This document shows, piece after piece, positions 43,966 through 52,636 of a DNA stretch of 64,000 nucleotides (positions within the stretch are counted from its first letter, which is position 1; each line of letters starts with the position of its first letter). The notes beneath the pieces are model-generated. The model did not search any database. It worked only from the letters and a program-made list of their open reading frames with translations, and was not told the DNA's origin. The stretch spans positions 62,001 through 126,000 of the forward strand of contig NZ_BMRB01000008.1 in NCBI RefSeq assembly GCF_014648415.1, in the 5' to 3' direction. This DNA comes from Actinokineospora fastidiosa. Lineage in GTDB: Bacteria; Actinomycetota; Actinomycetes; Mycobacteriales; Pseudonocardiaceae. The translations under genes and the position numbers were made by a program.

Positions 43966-44982
43966 GTGACCGATCGGCTGTTAGACGGATATGACGTGGT
44001 AGTGGTCGGCGGAGGCGCCGCGGGGTTGAACGGGGCGCTCATGCTGGCCAGGGCCCGCCGGTCGGTCGTGGTGATCGATGCCGGTTCCCCGCGCAACGCC
44101 CCCGCGTCGGGCGTGCACGGGCTGCTGGGGCGCGAGGGGATGCCGCCCGCCGAACTGCTGGCGCGTGGTCGCGCGGAGGTGCGCGAGTACGGCGGCCATG
44201 TCGTCTCCGGCGAGGTCCGCGACGTGACCCGCGAGGGCGAGGAGTTCGCGGTGGCGCTGGCCGACGGCCGGACCGTCCGCGCGCGCAGGCTGCTCGTGGC
44301 CACCGGCGTGGTCGACGACCTGCCGGAGATCCCCGGCGTGCAGGAGCGGTGGGGCAAGGACGTGCTGCACTGCCCGTACTGCCACGGCTGGGAGGTGCGC
44401 GACCAGGCGATCGGCGTGCTGGCGACCGGCCCGATGTCGGTGCACCTGGCGCTGATGTTCCGCCAGTGGAGCCCCGACATCACCTACTTCGCCCACACCC
44501 GCCCGCTGAGCCCGGAGGACGCCGAGCAGTTGGCCGCGCGCGAGATCCGCGTGGTGACCGGCGAGGTCGCGGCCGTCGAGTCCGCCGACGACCGGCTCAC
44601 CGGCGTGCGGATGGCCGACGGCACGGTCGTCGCCCGCGCCGCGCTGGCGGTCGCGCCCCGGATGTCCGTGCGCGCGGACTTCCTCGCCACGCTCGGGCTG
44701 CGGGCCACCGACCACCCGTCGGGGATGGGGGAGTACCTGCCCGCCGACTCGACCGGCCGCAGCGACGTGCCCGGCGTGTGGATCGCGGGCAACGTCGTGG
44801 ACATGGCCGCCCAGGTCGGCGCCGCCGCCGCGGCGGGAGCGGGCGCGGGCGCCCAGATCAACGCCGACCTGATCGACGAGGAGACCCGGCTGGCGGTCGC
44901 CGCCTACCGGGAGCCGTTCGCCGCGACGGCCGAATCCGAGGTCTGCGACCTGGTGGCGGGCGAGCGCCGCCACGGACTGTGA
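43966..44982 (+). CDS. Thioredoxin-reductase-like FAD/NAD(P) oxidoreductase
   Basis: A 338-residue flavoenzyme. FAD-binding VVVVGGGAAGLNGALML starts near residue 11, and a redox pair CPYC lies at 136-139, as in thioredoxin reductases. However, a typical NADPH motif GxGxxA after the Cys pair is degenerate (GVLATGPMSVHLAL), so the electron source is uncertain. The frame is open far upstream, but GTG 43966 has GGAGGTGG a few bases before it. The methyltransferase gene follows after 11 bases. Confidence 0.85.
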   Translation: MTDRLLDGYDVVVVGGGAAGLNGALMLARARRSVVVIDAGSPRNAPASGVHGLLGREGMPPAELLARGRAEVREYGGHVVSGEVRDVTREGEEFAVALADGRTVRARRLLVATGVVDDLPEIPGVQERWGKDVLHCPYCHGWEVRDQAIGVLATGPMSVHLALMFRQWSPDITYFAHTRPLSPEDAEQLAAREIRVVTGEVAAVESADDRLTGVRMADGTVVARAALAVAPRMSVRADFLATLGLRATDHPSGMGEYLPADSTGRSDVPGVWIAGNVVDMAAQVGAAAAAGAGAGAQINADLIDEETRLAVAAYREPFAATAESEVCDLVAGERRHGL

Positions 44983-44993
44983 AGGAGCGTCCC

Positions 44994-45575
44994 GTGTTCG
45001 ACCAGGCCTATTGGGAAGAGCGCTACCGCGCGGGCGGGCACCACCGGCAGGTCCCCAGCCCGCAGCTGGTGGCCGAGGTCGCCGACCTCCCGCCCGGGAC
45101 CGCGCTGGAGGCGGGCTGCGGCGAGGGCGCCAACGCCATCTGGCTCGCGGGCCGGGGATGGCGGGTGACCGCGGTCGACATCTCCGCCACCGCGCTGGAG
45201 CGCGCGCGGGAGGACGGCGCGGACGTCCCGGTCGACTGGGTGCACGCCGACCTGACCGACTGGACGCCGCCCGCCGAGCACTTCGACCTGGTGTCCGCCC
45301 ACTACGTCCACCCGACGGGCCCGCCCGGCGCGCTGTTCGCCAAGCTGGCCTCGGCCGTCGCGCCGGGCGGCACGCTGCTCGTCGTCGGCCACGACCCGGC
45401 CGACCACCACTCCGTGCCGGAGGCGCACTCCACGACCGCCGACGTCATCGCCGCCCTGGAGCCGGACCGGTGGGACGTGGTCGTCGCGGAGTCCCGGACC
45501 CGCGTCGCCACCGACCCGCACGGGCGCGGCGTCGAACTGCACGACGCGGTCCTGCGGGCGCGGAAGCGGTCGTGA
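44994..45575 (+). CDS. Class I SAM-dependent methyltransferase
   Basis: A 193-residue methyltransferase with motif I ALEAGCGEGANAIWLAGRG, motif II VTAVDIS and an FDLVSAHYVH segment in motif IV. Members of this group next to thioredoxin-reductase-like genes are seen in many actinomycetes and may methylate small thiols or metalloids (inference from context). GTG 44994 has GAAGGAG 6-7 bases upstream, and the gene lies 11 bases after its neighbour, so the two form an operon. Confidence 0.85.
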   Translation: MFDQAYWEERYRAGGHHRQVPSPQLVAEVADLPPGTALEAGCGEGANAIWLAGRGWRVTAVDISATALERAREDGADVPVDWVHADLTDWTPPAEHFDLVSAHYVHPTGPPGALFAKLASAVAPGGTLLVVGHDPADHHSVPEAHSTTADVIAALEPDRWDVVVAESRTRVATDPHGRGVELHDAVLRARKRS

Positions 45576-45576
45576 C

Positions 45577-46077
45577 ATGCTCCGACCCATGATCACGCGC
45601 TTCTCCCACGACGTCCTCGGCGACCCGATCCGCGCCCAGTTCGAGGCTTTCATCGACGAACACCGCCACGCGCTCAACAACAGCCTGGACGGGCTCACCG
45701 AGGACCAGGCGCGGCGGTCCCTGGTGCCGTCCCGGACCACGCTGCTGGGCCTGGTGAAGCACGCGGTGTTCGTCGAGAAGGTCTGGTTCGACGAGTCGAT
45801 CAGCGGCCGGACGCGCGCGGAGCTCGGCCTCCCGCAGACCCCGGACGAGTCGTTCATCCTCGACGACACCGACACCGTCGAGTCCGTCCGGCAGGCCCAC
45901 CGCGAGGCGTGCGAGGCCTCCCGGCGCGCGGTGGCGGGGATGGACCTCGACGACCTCGTCCACCACAACCGCCGCGGCCCGCTGCCGCTGCGCTGGGTGT
46001 ACCTGCACGTGCTGCGCGAGCTGGCCCAGCACTGCGGCCACGCCGACATCCTGCGGGAACAGGTGCTCAGCCAGTAA
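45577..46077 (+). CDS. DinB/DUF664 family protein, first of a pair
   Basis: A 166-residue four-helix-bundle protein of the DinB superfamily. The metal-binding histidines are in LGLVKHAVF and in ELAQHCGHADILRE. Members act as thiol-dependent (mycothiol or bacillithiol) transferases or isomerases. ATG 45577 lies just 1 base after the methyltransferase stop; ATG 45589 (MITRFSHDV) is an alternative. The next gene codes for a related protein. Confidence 0.8.
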   Translation: MLRPMITRFSHDVLGDPIRAQFEAFIDEHRHALNNSLDGLTEDQARRSLVPSRTTLLGLVKHAVFVEKVWFDESISGRTRAELGLPQTPDESFILDDTDTVESVRQAHREACEASRRAVAGMDLDDLVHHNRRGPLPLRWVYLHVLRELAQHCGHADILREQVLSQ

Positions 46078-46080
46078 CGT
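46075..46080 (+). promoter_or_regulatory. -10 element overlapping the stop codon of the first DinB gene
   Basis: TAACGT ends 6 bases before ATG 46087, and its TAA is the stop codon of the gene before. It favours ATG 46087 over GTG 46084 as start. Confidence 0.5.
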
Positions 46081-46086
46081 GGAGTG

Positions 46087-46644
46087 ATGACCGAGTGTCC
46101 GTGGGAACCGCCGCTGGCGGGCAGCGAGGTCGAGCACCTCGTCGGCGCGCTGGACCGACTGCGGGCGACGTTCCGCTGGAAGGCCGACGGCCTCGACGCC
46201 GAGGGCCTGCGGACCCGCGTCGGCACGTCGGCGCTGACCCTGGGCGGACTGCTGAAGCACCTCGCCGCGGTCGAGGAGCACACCTTCACCACGAAGCTGA
46301 CCGGTGACCCCGTCGGCGCGCCCTGGGCGGGCCATGACGAGGAGTGGCCGTTCACCTCGGCCGCCGACGACTCCCCGGACCGGCTCTACGCGCTCTGGGA
46401 CGGCGCCGTCGCCCGCTCGCGCGCCCGGCTGACGGCGGCGCTGGCCCAGGGCGGCCTCGACCAGCCGGTCCACGTGGCGGCCGCCGACGGCCACCGAGCC
46501 AGCCTGCGGCGGCTCGTCTGCGACCTGATCGAGGAGTACGGCCGCCACACCGGCCACGCCGACCTCCTCCGGGAGGCAGTGGACGGCGTGGTCGGCGAGG
46601 ACCCGCCGCCGGGATGGCACCCCACCTCCCCGACCGGCGGGTGA
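46087..46644 (+). CDS. DinB/DUF664 family protein, second of a pair
   Basis: A 185-residue DUF664/DinB protein with histidines in GGLLKHLAAVEEHTF and YGRHTGHADLLRE, spaced as in the first copy. The two proteins share the fold but little else, so the duplication is old. A mycothiol-dependent role is possible, since actinomycetes use that thiol. It may have its own leaderless transcript. A 99-base gap with no clear hairpin separates it from the convergent VOC gene. Confidence 0.8.
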   Translation: MTECPWEPPLAGSEVEHLVGALDRLRATFRWKADGLDAEGLRTRVGTSALTLGGLLKHLAAVEEHTFTTKLTGDPVGAPWAGHDEEWPFTSAADDSPDRLYALWDGAVARSRARLTAALAQGGLDQPVHVAAADGHRASLRRLVCDLIEEYGRHTGHADLLREAVDGVVGEDPPPGWHPTSPTGG

Positions 46645-46743
46645 TGGCGCCGAAGGGGATCTAGGCGTGTCGCTCAGCGGTGCACGGTGGGTTGCCTGGC
46701 GTGAATCCGCCCGCCCTGCGGGGATGTCGGCCCGGGGTCGCGG

Positions 46744-47673
46744 CTAGTTCTCCGGGCGGAAGGCGATGACCGCGCCGAGCGCGGAGGTGAAGATCTCGCC
46801 TGCCGGGGTCTCGCGTAGCGGGAAACCGTTGTCCTGCAGGAGTTGCCGGGTTGTCCCGAGGTCGCGCACGGCGACTGTGGTGGCGACTAGGGCGGGGACG
46901 GCGGGCGGGGTCACGCCCGGCAGTACGGCGTCGAGGTCCGAGGCGGCCACGAGGGTCACAGTGGCGTCGCCGATGGCGAACACGCGGGTCTTCCCGTCAA
47001 CGCGGGCCTTCCTGCCGAGGTAGCGCTCGTAGCGGTCCTGGGTCTCGTCCACGTCGGTCGCGCACAGCAGGACGTCGGCCAGACCGGTGGCGCCGTTGGG
47101 GTGCCCGGTGAGCCGGGCCGCCTGGAGGCGGGGGTCGAGATCGGCGACGACGCCGACCCGGCCCTCGGCGACGGCCCCGGGGCGTTCGCCGTCGATCTCC
47201 AGGTAGCGGACGGTCTCCACCTCATCGCCCGCCGGGCGGCGGACCGTGGTGACGCCGCCGTGGCCGACCCCGGCGGTGCGCAGGCGGTCGGCGGCGGCGT
47301 CGATGTCGGACGCGGAGAACATCAGGATGTGCAGGCCCTCGAAGCGTTCCAGGCACGCGGCGAGGGTCGCGCTGGTGGCCGTGACGCGCTCCAGCAGGGT
47401 CGGCAGCACCTCGGGCGGGGCCTGCAGCGGGACCACCCGCGCGTCCGCCGGGACCGCGCCGCCCGGGTCGAGGACGGTGGCCAGCTCCAGGAAGTCGGCG
47501 GCGAAGTCGGCGTGCGTGTTCGCCGCCCCGAACGGCACGGGCTCGCCGTCGTCGCCGGGCAGCGCCGGGTAACTCGGGGCGGGCACGGCGAACCCCAGCC
47601 GCCGGTACCCATCGAGCGCTGCGGTCATGTCGCGGACGACGTGGCCGATGTGGTGCAGGCCGGTGATCTCCAT
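46744..47673 (-). CDS. VOC-family (glyoxalase/dioxygenase-like) protein
   Basis: A 309-residue protein with two vicinal-oxygen-chelate half-domains: the first starts ITGLHHIGHVVRDM and the second near GLADVLLCATDVDETQDRY. His and Glu residues suited for metal binding are in the first half. It may be a glyoxalase-type lyase or a dioxygenase; the substrate is unknown. ATG 47673 follows TACCGT by 7 bases. It is divergent from the tetR gene and shares an operator-like palindrome with it. Confidence 0.78.
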   Translation of the reverse strand: MEITGLHHIGHVVRDMTAALDGYRRLGFAVPAPSYPALPGDDGEPVPFGAANTHADFAADFLELATVLDPGGAVPADARVVPLQAPPEVLPTLLERVTATSATLAACLERFEGLHILMFSASDIDAAADRLRTAGVGHGGVTTVRRPAGDEVETVRYLEIDGERPGAVAEGRVGVVADLDPRLQAARLTGHPNGATGLADVLLCATDVDETQDRYERYLGRKARVDGKTRVFAIGDATVTLVAASDLDAVLPGVTPPAVPALVATTVAVRDLGTTRQLLQDNGFPLRETPAGEIFTSALGAVIAFRPEN

Positions 47674-47680
47674 GCGGCCC

Positions 47681-47686
47681 ACGGTA
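47681..47686 (-). promoter_or_regulatory. -10 element of a leaderless VOC transcript
   Basis: On the minus strand TACCGT ends 7 bases before ATG 47673. Confidence 0.55.
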
Positions 47687-47695
47687 AAGTAGCTC

Positions 47696-47707
47696 GACCA
47701 AGTGGTC
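47696..47707. promoter_or_regulatory. Palindromic operator between VOC and tetR genes
   Basis: GACCA-AG-TGGTC is a perfect short palindrome, centred between the two divergent -10 boxes (47681-47686 and 47719-47724). A TetR dimer bound here would cover both promoters. Confidence 0.6.
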
Positions 47708-47718
47708 AAACAACCTGG

Positions 47719-47724
47719 TACCGT
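47719..47724 (+). promoter_or_regulatory. -10 element of a leaderless tetR transcript
   Basis: TACCGT ends 7 bases before GTG 47732 and sets the start ten codons inside the longest frame. Confidence 0.55.
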
Positions 47725-47731
47725 CACGCCG

Positions 47732-48304
47732 GTGGACACCGACGGCAGGCGCCTGCGCTATCAACACCGCCGACCCGAACTCCTCGACGCCGTGGTCGAC
47801 TACGTGCTGGCCCACGGCGTCTCCGGCCTGGCGATGCGCCCGCTGGCCGCGGCCGTCGGCGTCAGCCACGGCACGCTGCTGCACCACTTCGGCTCCAAGG
47901 AGAACCTGGTCACCGAGGTGATCGACGTGCTGCGCCAGCGGCTGAGCGAGGCGGCGGGCAGCACCTCGGAGCCCGCCCGGCTCGCCGACCTCACCGACTG
48001 GTGGCGGCGGTCCACGACCGAGGAGCGCCTGCCCGTCTACCGGCTGCTGTTCGAGGTCTTCGCCCACGCCGTCCGCGAACCCGCCCAGTACGAGCGGTTC
48101 CTCCGACAGGTCGTGCACGACTCGCTGGCGCTCATGGAGAACCTGCTCATCGCCGACGGGTGCGCGCCGGAGCGGGCGCCGCTGGTCGCCTCGATCGTGG
48201 TCGCCCAGGCCCGCGGCCTGCAGCTGGACCTGCTCGCCACCGGGGACCGCGAGCGGGTGGACGCGGCGTTCGCGCTGTTCGTGGACCTGATCGATCGGAT
48301 CTAG
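47732..48304 (+). CDS. TetR-family transcriptional regulator
   Basis: A 190-residue TetR-type repressor. The helix-turn-helix is MRPLAAAVGVSHGTLLHHFG followed by SKENLV, and the C-terminal ligand domain is all-helical. The GTG at 47732 fits both the leaderless promoter and the usual short N-terminus. It probably represses itself and the divergent VOC gene through the palindrome between them. It overlaps the convergent PQQ-like gene by 4 bases. Confidence 0.9.
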   Translation: MDTDGRRLRYQHRRPELLDAVVDYVLAHGVSGLAMRPLAAAVGVSHGTLLHHFGSKENLVTEVIDVLRQRLSEAAGSTSEPARLADLTDWWRRSTTEERLPVYRLLFEVFAHAVREPAQYERFLRQVVHDSLALMENLLIADGCAPERAPLVASIVVAQARGLQLDLLATGDRERVDAAFALFVDLIDRI

Positions 48305-49836
48305 GCCGCCGGGAACCCGAGGACGTCCGGCTGTCCGACGCGCACGGCGACGACCGCGCCCGGGACGGACAGCAGAACCGCAGGCGGCCTCCCGCTCCAC
48401 GGCAGGGGGACGCGGGTGATCGGGCCGCCGTAGGTGTGCCAGACCAGATCGACTCCGTCGGCGTTCTCGCACAGCCGCAGGTAGGTCGTCGCGGTCGTGG
48501 CGTCGTCCAGCGGTCTCGGGCAGGCGCGCGGGTCCAGCGCGGTGGGCTCGCCGGTCTCGACGTCGAGCACGGCGGCCCGCAGCACCTCCTCGGCGGCGCG
48601 CTCCTCCGCCACCGGCCGGACGCCGAGGTCGACGCGGGGGTAGCGGGGGCCGGACGCGAGGTCGGCGACCGGCTCCCCGGACTCGGCCCACACCAGGCGC
48701 GGGTCGCGGCCGGGGAGCGTCACGGCGGCGACGCGGCCGTCCGGGCTGGTCGTCGTCGTGAACCGGCCCGCGGCGAAGGGCTCGGACTGCTCCCAGCGCA
48801 CCTCGCCGGTCCGCTCGTCCAGCGCGAGGACGGTGACGGTGTCCGCGCACCACAGCGGGACCAGCAGGACGTCAGCGCCGCTCACCGGACCGTCGGCCGT
48901 CGGGCGGCATCCGGCGGGGGCCGACCACGACCACAGCCGGGTGCCGTCGCGGAGGTCGACCCCGGTGACGCGGTGGTCGTCGTCAATGCCCTGCCAGATG
49001 GGGAGCACGGTGGTCGTGGGCGTCGTCGGGTGCGCCTCGCCCGCCCATTCGCTGAGCGGCTCCCCGGTCATGGCGTCGAGGGTGACGAGCAGGGACTGGT
49101 GGCTGCGCCAGTCGTTGCCGGGGGCGAAGGCGGCCACCACCAGCGCGCGGTCCGGGGTGGCGGTGAGCGCGGTCAGGGCGGCGTCCGGGCGGGCGTAGCT
49201 CCACCGCCGGGCGCCGGTGGGGCCGTCGACGCCGACGATCTCGTCGTGGCCGGGGGACTCGTCACGGGCGCCGATCACGACCCCCGCGCCCGCGGGCACG
49301 GCCGCCATCACCGCGCCGCTGCCCGTCCACTTCCACGGCTGGTCGGCCGGACGTTCCGCGAGCGCCGCCGGGACCACCGGCTCGCCCGCGGTGAGCGACA
49401 CGGCGGTCGCGGGCACCCACGCGGCGCCGGACACCGCGAGCGCGGCGACCAGCACGACCGCGATCACCGCGCCGAGCACCCGTGTGCCGCCGATCAGCGC
49501 GCCTGCCGTCACGGCCAGCGCGGACACCAGGAGCACCGTCGTGGAGTTGCCCGGCACGCCGCTGTCGAGGTCCACGTAGAGCAGGACCGCCGCCCAGAGC
49601 GCGGCGACGACCCCCAGCGGTCCGGCCCAGTGCTGCCGTCCGGCCAGCGCAAGCCCGGCGGCGACGAGCACGACCACAACACACGCGATGACCAGACCCG
49701 GATACGGGCGCGCCGCGCCGCCGTCGCCCCAGAGGGCCGCGACCACCGCGCAGACCGCTCCTGCCCCCACCACCGCGTTGCCGATCACCCCCGTCCGGAC
49801 GCGCGACCGCCCCTCGGGGTTCCGGTACGGTCCCAA
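48301..49836 (-). CDS. Membrane protein with PQQ-like beta-propeller
   Basis: A protein of about 511 residues. The N-terminal 140 residues contain four or five transmembrane helices, and the rest is a beta-propeller of PQQ-like repeats (GPTGARRWSYA, DGTRLWSWSAP, TGEVRWEQSEP) facing outside. Such proteins often act as scaffolds or sensors; no catalytic site is evident. The start is uncertain: TTG 49836 gives a basic leader before the first helix, and GTG 49788 is an alternative. It is divergent from the monooxygenase gene. Confidence 0.75.
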   Translation of the reverse strand: MGPYRNPEGRSRVRTGVIGNAVVGAGAVCAVVAALWGDGGAARPYPGLVIACVVVVLVAAGLALAGRQHWAGPLGVVAALWAAVLLYVDLDSGVPGNSTTVLLVSALAVTAGALIGGTRVLGAVIAVVLVAALAVSGAAWVPATAVSLTAGEPVVPAALAERPADQPWKWTGSGAVMAAVPAGAGVVIGARDESPGHDEIVGVDGPTGARRWSYARPDAALTALTATPDRALVVAAFAPGNDWRSHQSLLVTLDAMTGEPLSEWAGEAHPTTPTTTVLPIWQGIDDDHRVTGVDLRDGTRLWSWSAPAGCRPTADGPVSGADVLLVPLWCADTVTVLALDERTGEVRWEQSEPFAAGRFTTTTSPDGRVAAVTLPGRDPRLVWAESGEPVADLASGPRYPRVDLGVRPVAEERAAEEVLRAAVLDVETGEPTALDPRACPRPLDDATTATTYLRLCENADGVDLVWHTYGGPITRVPLPWSGRPPAVLLSVPGAVVAVRVGQPDVLGFPAA

Positions 49837-49855
49837 GCGAACCGACTAGGGGAGG
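49826..49855 (+). promoter_or_regulatory. Promoter and ribosome site of the monooxygenase gene
   Basis: TACGGT (49826-49831) as -10 gives a start near 49838 and a ~23-base leader with GGGGAGG (49849-49855). The box lies inside the 5' end of the divergent gene if that gene starts at TTG 49836. Confidence 0.45.
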
Positions 49856-49860
49856 ACGGC

Positions 49861-51300
49861 ATGGAGCACGTCGACGTCCTGATCGTCGGCGCCGGGCTCT
49901 CCGGCGTCGGGGCTGCCTGCCAGCTGCGCGAGCGCGTGCCGGGCGCGTCGATCGCGATCGTGGAGTCCCGGGGGGCGATCGGCGGCACGTGGGACCTGTT
50001 CCGGTACCCGGGCGTGCGCTCGGACTCGGACATGTTCACCCTCGGCTACTCGTTCCGCCCGTGGCGCGCGGCCGCCGTCCTGGCCGACGGGTCGTCCATC
50101 CGCGAGTACATCCGGGAGACCGCCCGCGAGTACGGCGTCGACCGGCTCGTCCGGTTCAACCACCGGGTCACCGCCGCCGCTTGGGACTCCGACACCGCGC
50201 GGTGGACGGTGACCCTCGACCGCGGCGGCGAGACCGTGGAGATGACCTGCGGGTTCCTGTTCAGCTGCACCGGCTACTACCGCTACGACGAGGGCCACAC
50301 CCCGGACTTCCCCGGCCGCGAGGACTTCGCCGGGCCGGTCGTGCACCCGCAGCACTGGCCGCAGGACCTCGACTGGACGGGCAAGCGGGTCGCGGTGATC
50401 GGCAGCGGCGCCACCGCCGTGACGCTGGTGCCCGCGCTCGCGGAGAAGGCCGAGCACGTGACGATGGTGCAGCGCTCGCCCAGCTACGTCGTCTCCCTCG
50501 GCTCGCGCGACCCGCTGGCCGACTTCCTGCGGAAGGTCCTCCCTGACCGGGTCGCCCACCCGGCGGTGCGCTGGAAGAACGCCCTGGCGGCCACCGCGCT
50601 GTTCCGGTTCAGCCGCTGGCGGCCGGACGTCATCCGCAGGCTCATCCGCTGGGACGCCAAGCGCAGGCTGCCCGAGGGCTACCCGGTCGACGTCCACTTC
50701 CGCCCCCGCTACGACCCGTGGGACCAGCGCATGTGCTTCGTCCCCGACGCCGACCTGTTCCGGGTGATCGGCAGCGGCCGGGCCTCGGTGGTCACCGACG
50801 CCGTCACCGGCTTCACCCCCACCGGCCTCGCCCTGGAGTCCGGCGCGACGGTGGACGCGGACATCGTCGTCACCGCCACGGGCCTGTCGGTCCTGCCCTT
50901 CGGCGGCATCCAGCTGACCGTTGACGGCACCAAGATCGACTTCGGCGACACGGTGGCCTACAAGGGGATGATGCTCAGCGGGGTCCCCAACCTCGCGGTG
51001 GCCATCGGCTACACGAACGCGTCGTGGACCCTGAAGTGCGACCTGGTGGCGGCCTACGTGTGCAGGCTGCTGAACCACATGCGCGCCAACGGCCTGCGCC
51101 GGGTCATGCCCCTGGCCCCCGACCCGAGCCTGCCGACCGAGCCGTTCATCGACCTCAAGGCCAACTACGTCCTGCGCGCCCTGGACCAGCTTCCCCGGCA
51201 GGGCCCGACGACGCCGTGGCGGCTGCACCAGAACTACCCGAAGGACGTCGTGCTCCTCCGTCACGGCCCGGTGGACGACGCTGGGGTGGAGTTCGCGTAG
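49861..51300 (+). CDS. FAD-dependent Baeyer-Villiger-type monooxygenase
   Basis: A 479-residue flavoprotein. The FAD motif is VLIVGAGLSGVGAACQL, the second nucleotide motif VAVIGSGATAVTLVPAL, and between them the Baeyer-Villiger fingerprint FxGxxxHxxxWP is complete as FAGPVVHPQHWP (156-167). The enzyme should insert one oxygen into a ketone or oxidise an amine or sulphide with NADPH. It resembles the EthA group of mycobacteria. The neighbours do not reveal the substrate. Its end overlaps the convergent oxidase gene by 40 bases. Confidence 0.9.
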   Translation: MEHVDVLIVGAGLSGVGAACQLRERVPGASIAIVESRGAIGGTWDLFRYPGVRSDSDMFTLGYSFRPWRAAAVLADGSSIREYIRETAREYGVDRLVRFNHRVTAAAWDSDTARWTVTLDRGGETVEMTCGFLFSCTGYYRYDEGHTPDFPGREDFAGPVVHPQHWPQDLDWTGKRVAVIGSGATAVTLVPALAEKAEHVTMVQRSPSYVVSLGSRDPLADFLRKVLPDRVAHPAVRWKNALAATALFRFSRWRPDVIRRLIRWDAKRRLPEGYPVDVHFRPRYDPWDQRMCFVPDADLFRVIGSGRASVVTDAVTGFTPTGLALESGATVDADIVVTATGLSVLPFGGIQLTVDGTKIDFGDTVAYKGMMLSGVPNLAVAIGYTNASWTLKCDLVAAYVCRLLNHMRANGLRRVMPLAPDPSLPTEPFIDLKANYVLRALDQLPRQGPTTPWRLHQNYPKDVVLLRHGPVDDAGVEFA

Positions 51301-52589
51301 TCCGGTCGTGAGGTCGGGCGGATGTTCTGGTTGAGGTGGAACACGTTGTCTGGGTCGTAGACGTCCTTCAGCGCCGTCAGCCGGGCCAGCTTGGCCGGTG
51401 GGTACGCGCGGCGCACACCCGCGGCGCCCTCGTCCGCGAGCATGTTCACGTACACGCCCGCGGCGTGCGGGGCCAGGTGCGCCGCGGTCCGCCGCGCGTC
51501 GGCGATGCGGTCGGGGTCCTCGGCCGGGTCGGTCCAGGACATGCCCGCCCCGTACTCGAACTCCGTGCCCCGGAAGCCGAACGCCGCGTCGTCGTCCGGC
51601 ACGTCCGCGATCGCGCCGCCGTAGGCCTGTAAGCCCTGGTTCGGGACGAAGCCGTCCTCGACGGTGAGGAACGCGTCGATCGCGGCGTCGGTCAGCTCCG
51701 GGAGGTAGTGCCCCGCCGAGTACCGGCGGATCGCGTGCTTCTGGACGGTGTCATCGCGGGTCTGCAAGTCCAGATAGGACAGCTCCCGCACAACAGCCGA
51801 CCGGGGCGTGCCCAGCGCGTTCAACTCCGACGTCAGGGCTCGACCGGCATCGGGATCGCCCACCCACACGAAGCCGACCACCAGCGTGTCGCCGTCGCGG
51901 AAGGACGCGTCGAACGTCGCCTGCCGAGGGGCCGAACGGCTGATGTCGCGCCAGGCGCGCAGGACGTCGGCGGACGGGTCGAAGGTGTACTCCGCCGACA
52001 GGGCCCGGGTGCCGACGGGGTGCAGGCGGAACTCGAACTCGGTGACGACGCCGAAGTTGCCGCCGCCGCCCCGCAGGCCCCAGAACAGGTCCGGGTGCTC
52101 GTCGCGGCTGGCCGTCACCACCGTGCCGTCGGCCGTCACCACCCGGTAGGAGAGGACGTTGTCGCAGGCGAGGCCGTGCGCGCGGGCCAGCCAGCCCATG
52201 CCGCCGCCCAGCGTCAGGCCGCCGACGCCGGTGTGCGAGACGTTGCCCGCCGTCGTGGCCAGGCCGTACGGCTGCGTGGCCGCGTCGAGCGCGCCCAGCA
52301 GCGCGCCGCCGCCGACGCGGGCGGTCGACCACTCCCGGTCGACGCTCACACCGTCCATGCCGCGCAGGTCGATCATCAGCCCGTCCTCGGGGACGGCGAA
52401 GCCCACGGCGTTGTGGCCGCCGCAGCGCACGCCGAGCTCCAGGTCCCGCTCGCGGGCCAGCCGCACGGCGGCGGCCACGTCGGCGTCGGTCGCGCAGCGG
52501 GCGATCAGCCGGGGGCGGCGGTCCACCATGCCGTTCCACACCCGGCGGGCCTCGTCGTATCCGGGCTCGCCCGGTCGGATCAGGATCAT
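51261..52589 (-). CDS. FAD-linked oxidase (berberine-bridge-enzyme-like)
   Basis: A 442-residue secondary-metabolite-type oxidase with a PCMH FAD domain. His59 in GVRCGGHNAVG is the usual site for covalent FAD. The second attachment Cys seen in bicovalent members is absent: the matching segment reads NVSHTGVGGLTLGGGMGW. The C-terminal BBE tail ends DPDNVFHLNQNI. ATG 52589 is the preferred start; ATG 52601 is possible. There is no signal peptide, so it is cytosolic. It is divergent from the MocR gene. Confidence 0.88.
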   Translation of the reverse strand: MILIRPGEPGYDEARRVWNGMVDRRPRLIARCATDADVAAAVRLARERDLELGVRCGGHNAVGFAVPEDGLMIDLRGMDGVSVDREWSTARVGGGALLGALDAATQPYGLATTAGNVSHTGVGGLTLGGGMGWLARAHGLACDNVLSYRVVTADGTVVTASRDEHPDLFWGLRGGGGNFGVVTEFEFRLHPVGTRALSAEYTFDPSADVLRAWRDISRSAPRQATFDASFRDGDTLVVGFVWVGDPDAGRALTSELNALGTPRSAVVRELSYLDLQTRDDTVQKHAIRRYSAGHYLPELTDAAIDAFLTVEDGFVPNQGLQAYGGAIADVPDDDAAFGFRGTEFEYGAGMSWTDPAEDPDRIADARRTAAHLAPHAAGVYVNMLADEGAAGVRRAYPPAKLARLTALKDVYDPDNVFHLNQNIRPTSRPDYANSTPASSTGP

Positions 52590-52622
52590 GGCGACCAGCA
52601 TGTCCGAGATTGGTTCTGGCGG

Positions 52623-52628
52623 TATGGT
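52623..52628 (+). promoter_or_regulatory. Candidate -10 element of the mocR gene
   Basis: TATGGT ends 8 bases before ATG 52637. TTGGTTC and TATGGTCC in the 47-base gap could be MocR half-sites. Confidence 0.4.
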
Positions 52629-52636
52629 CCATTCCG

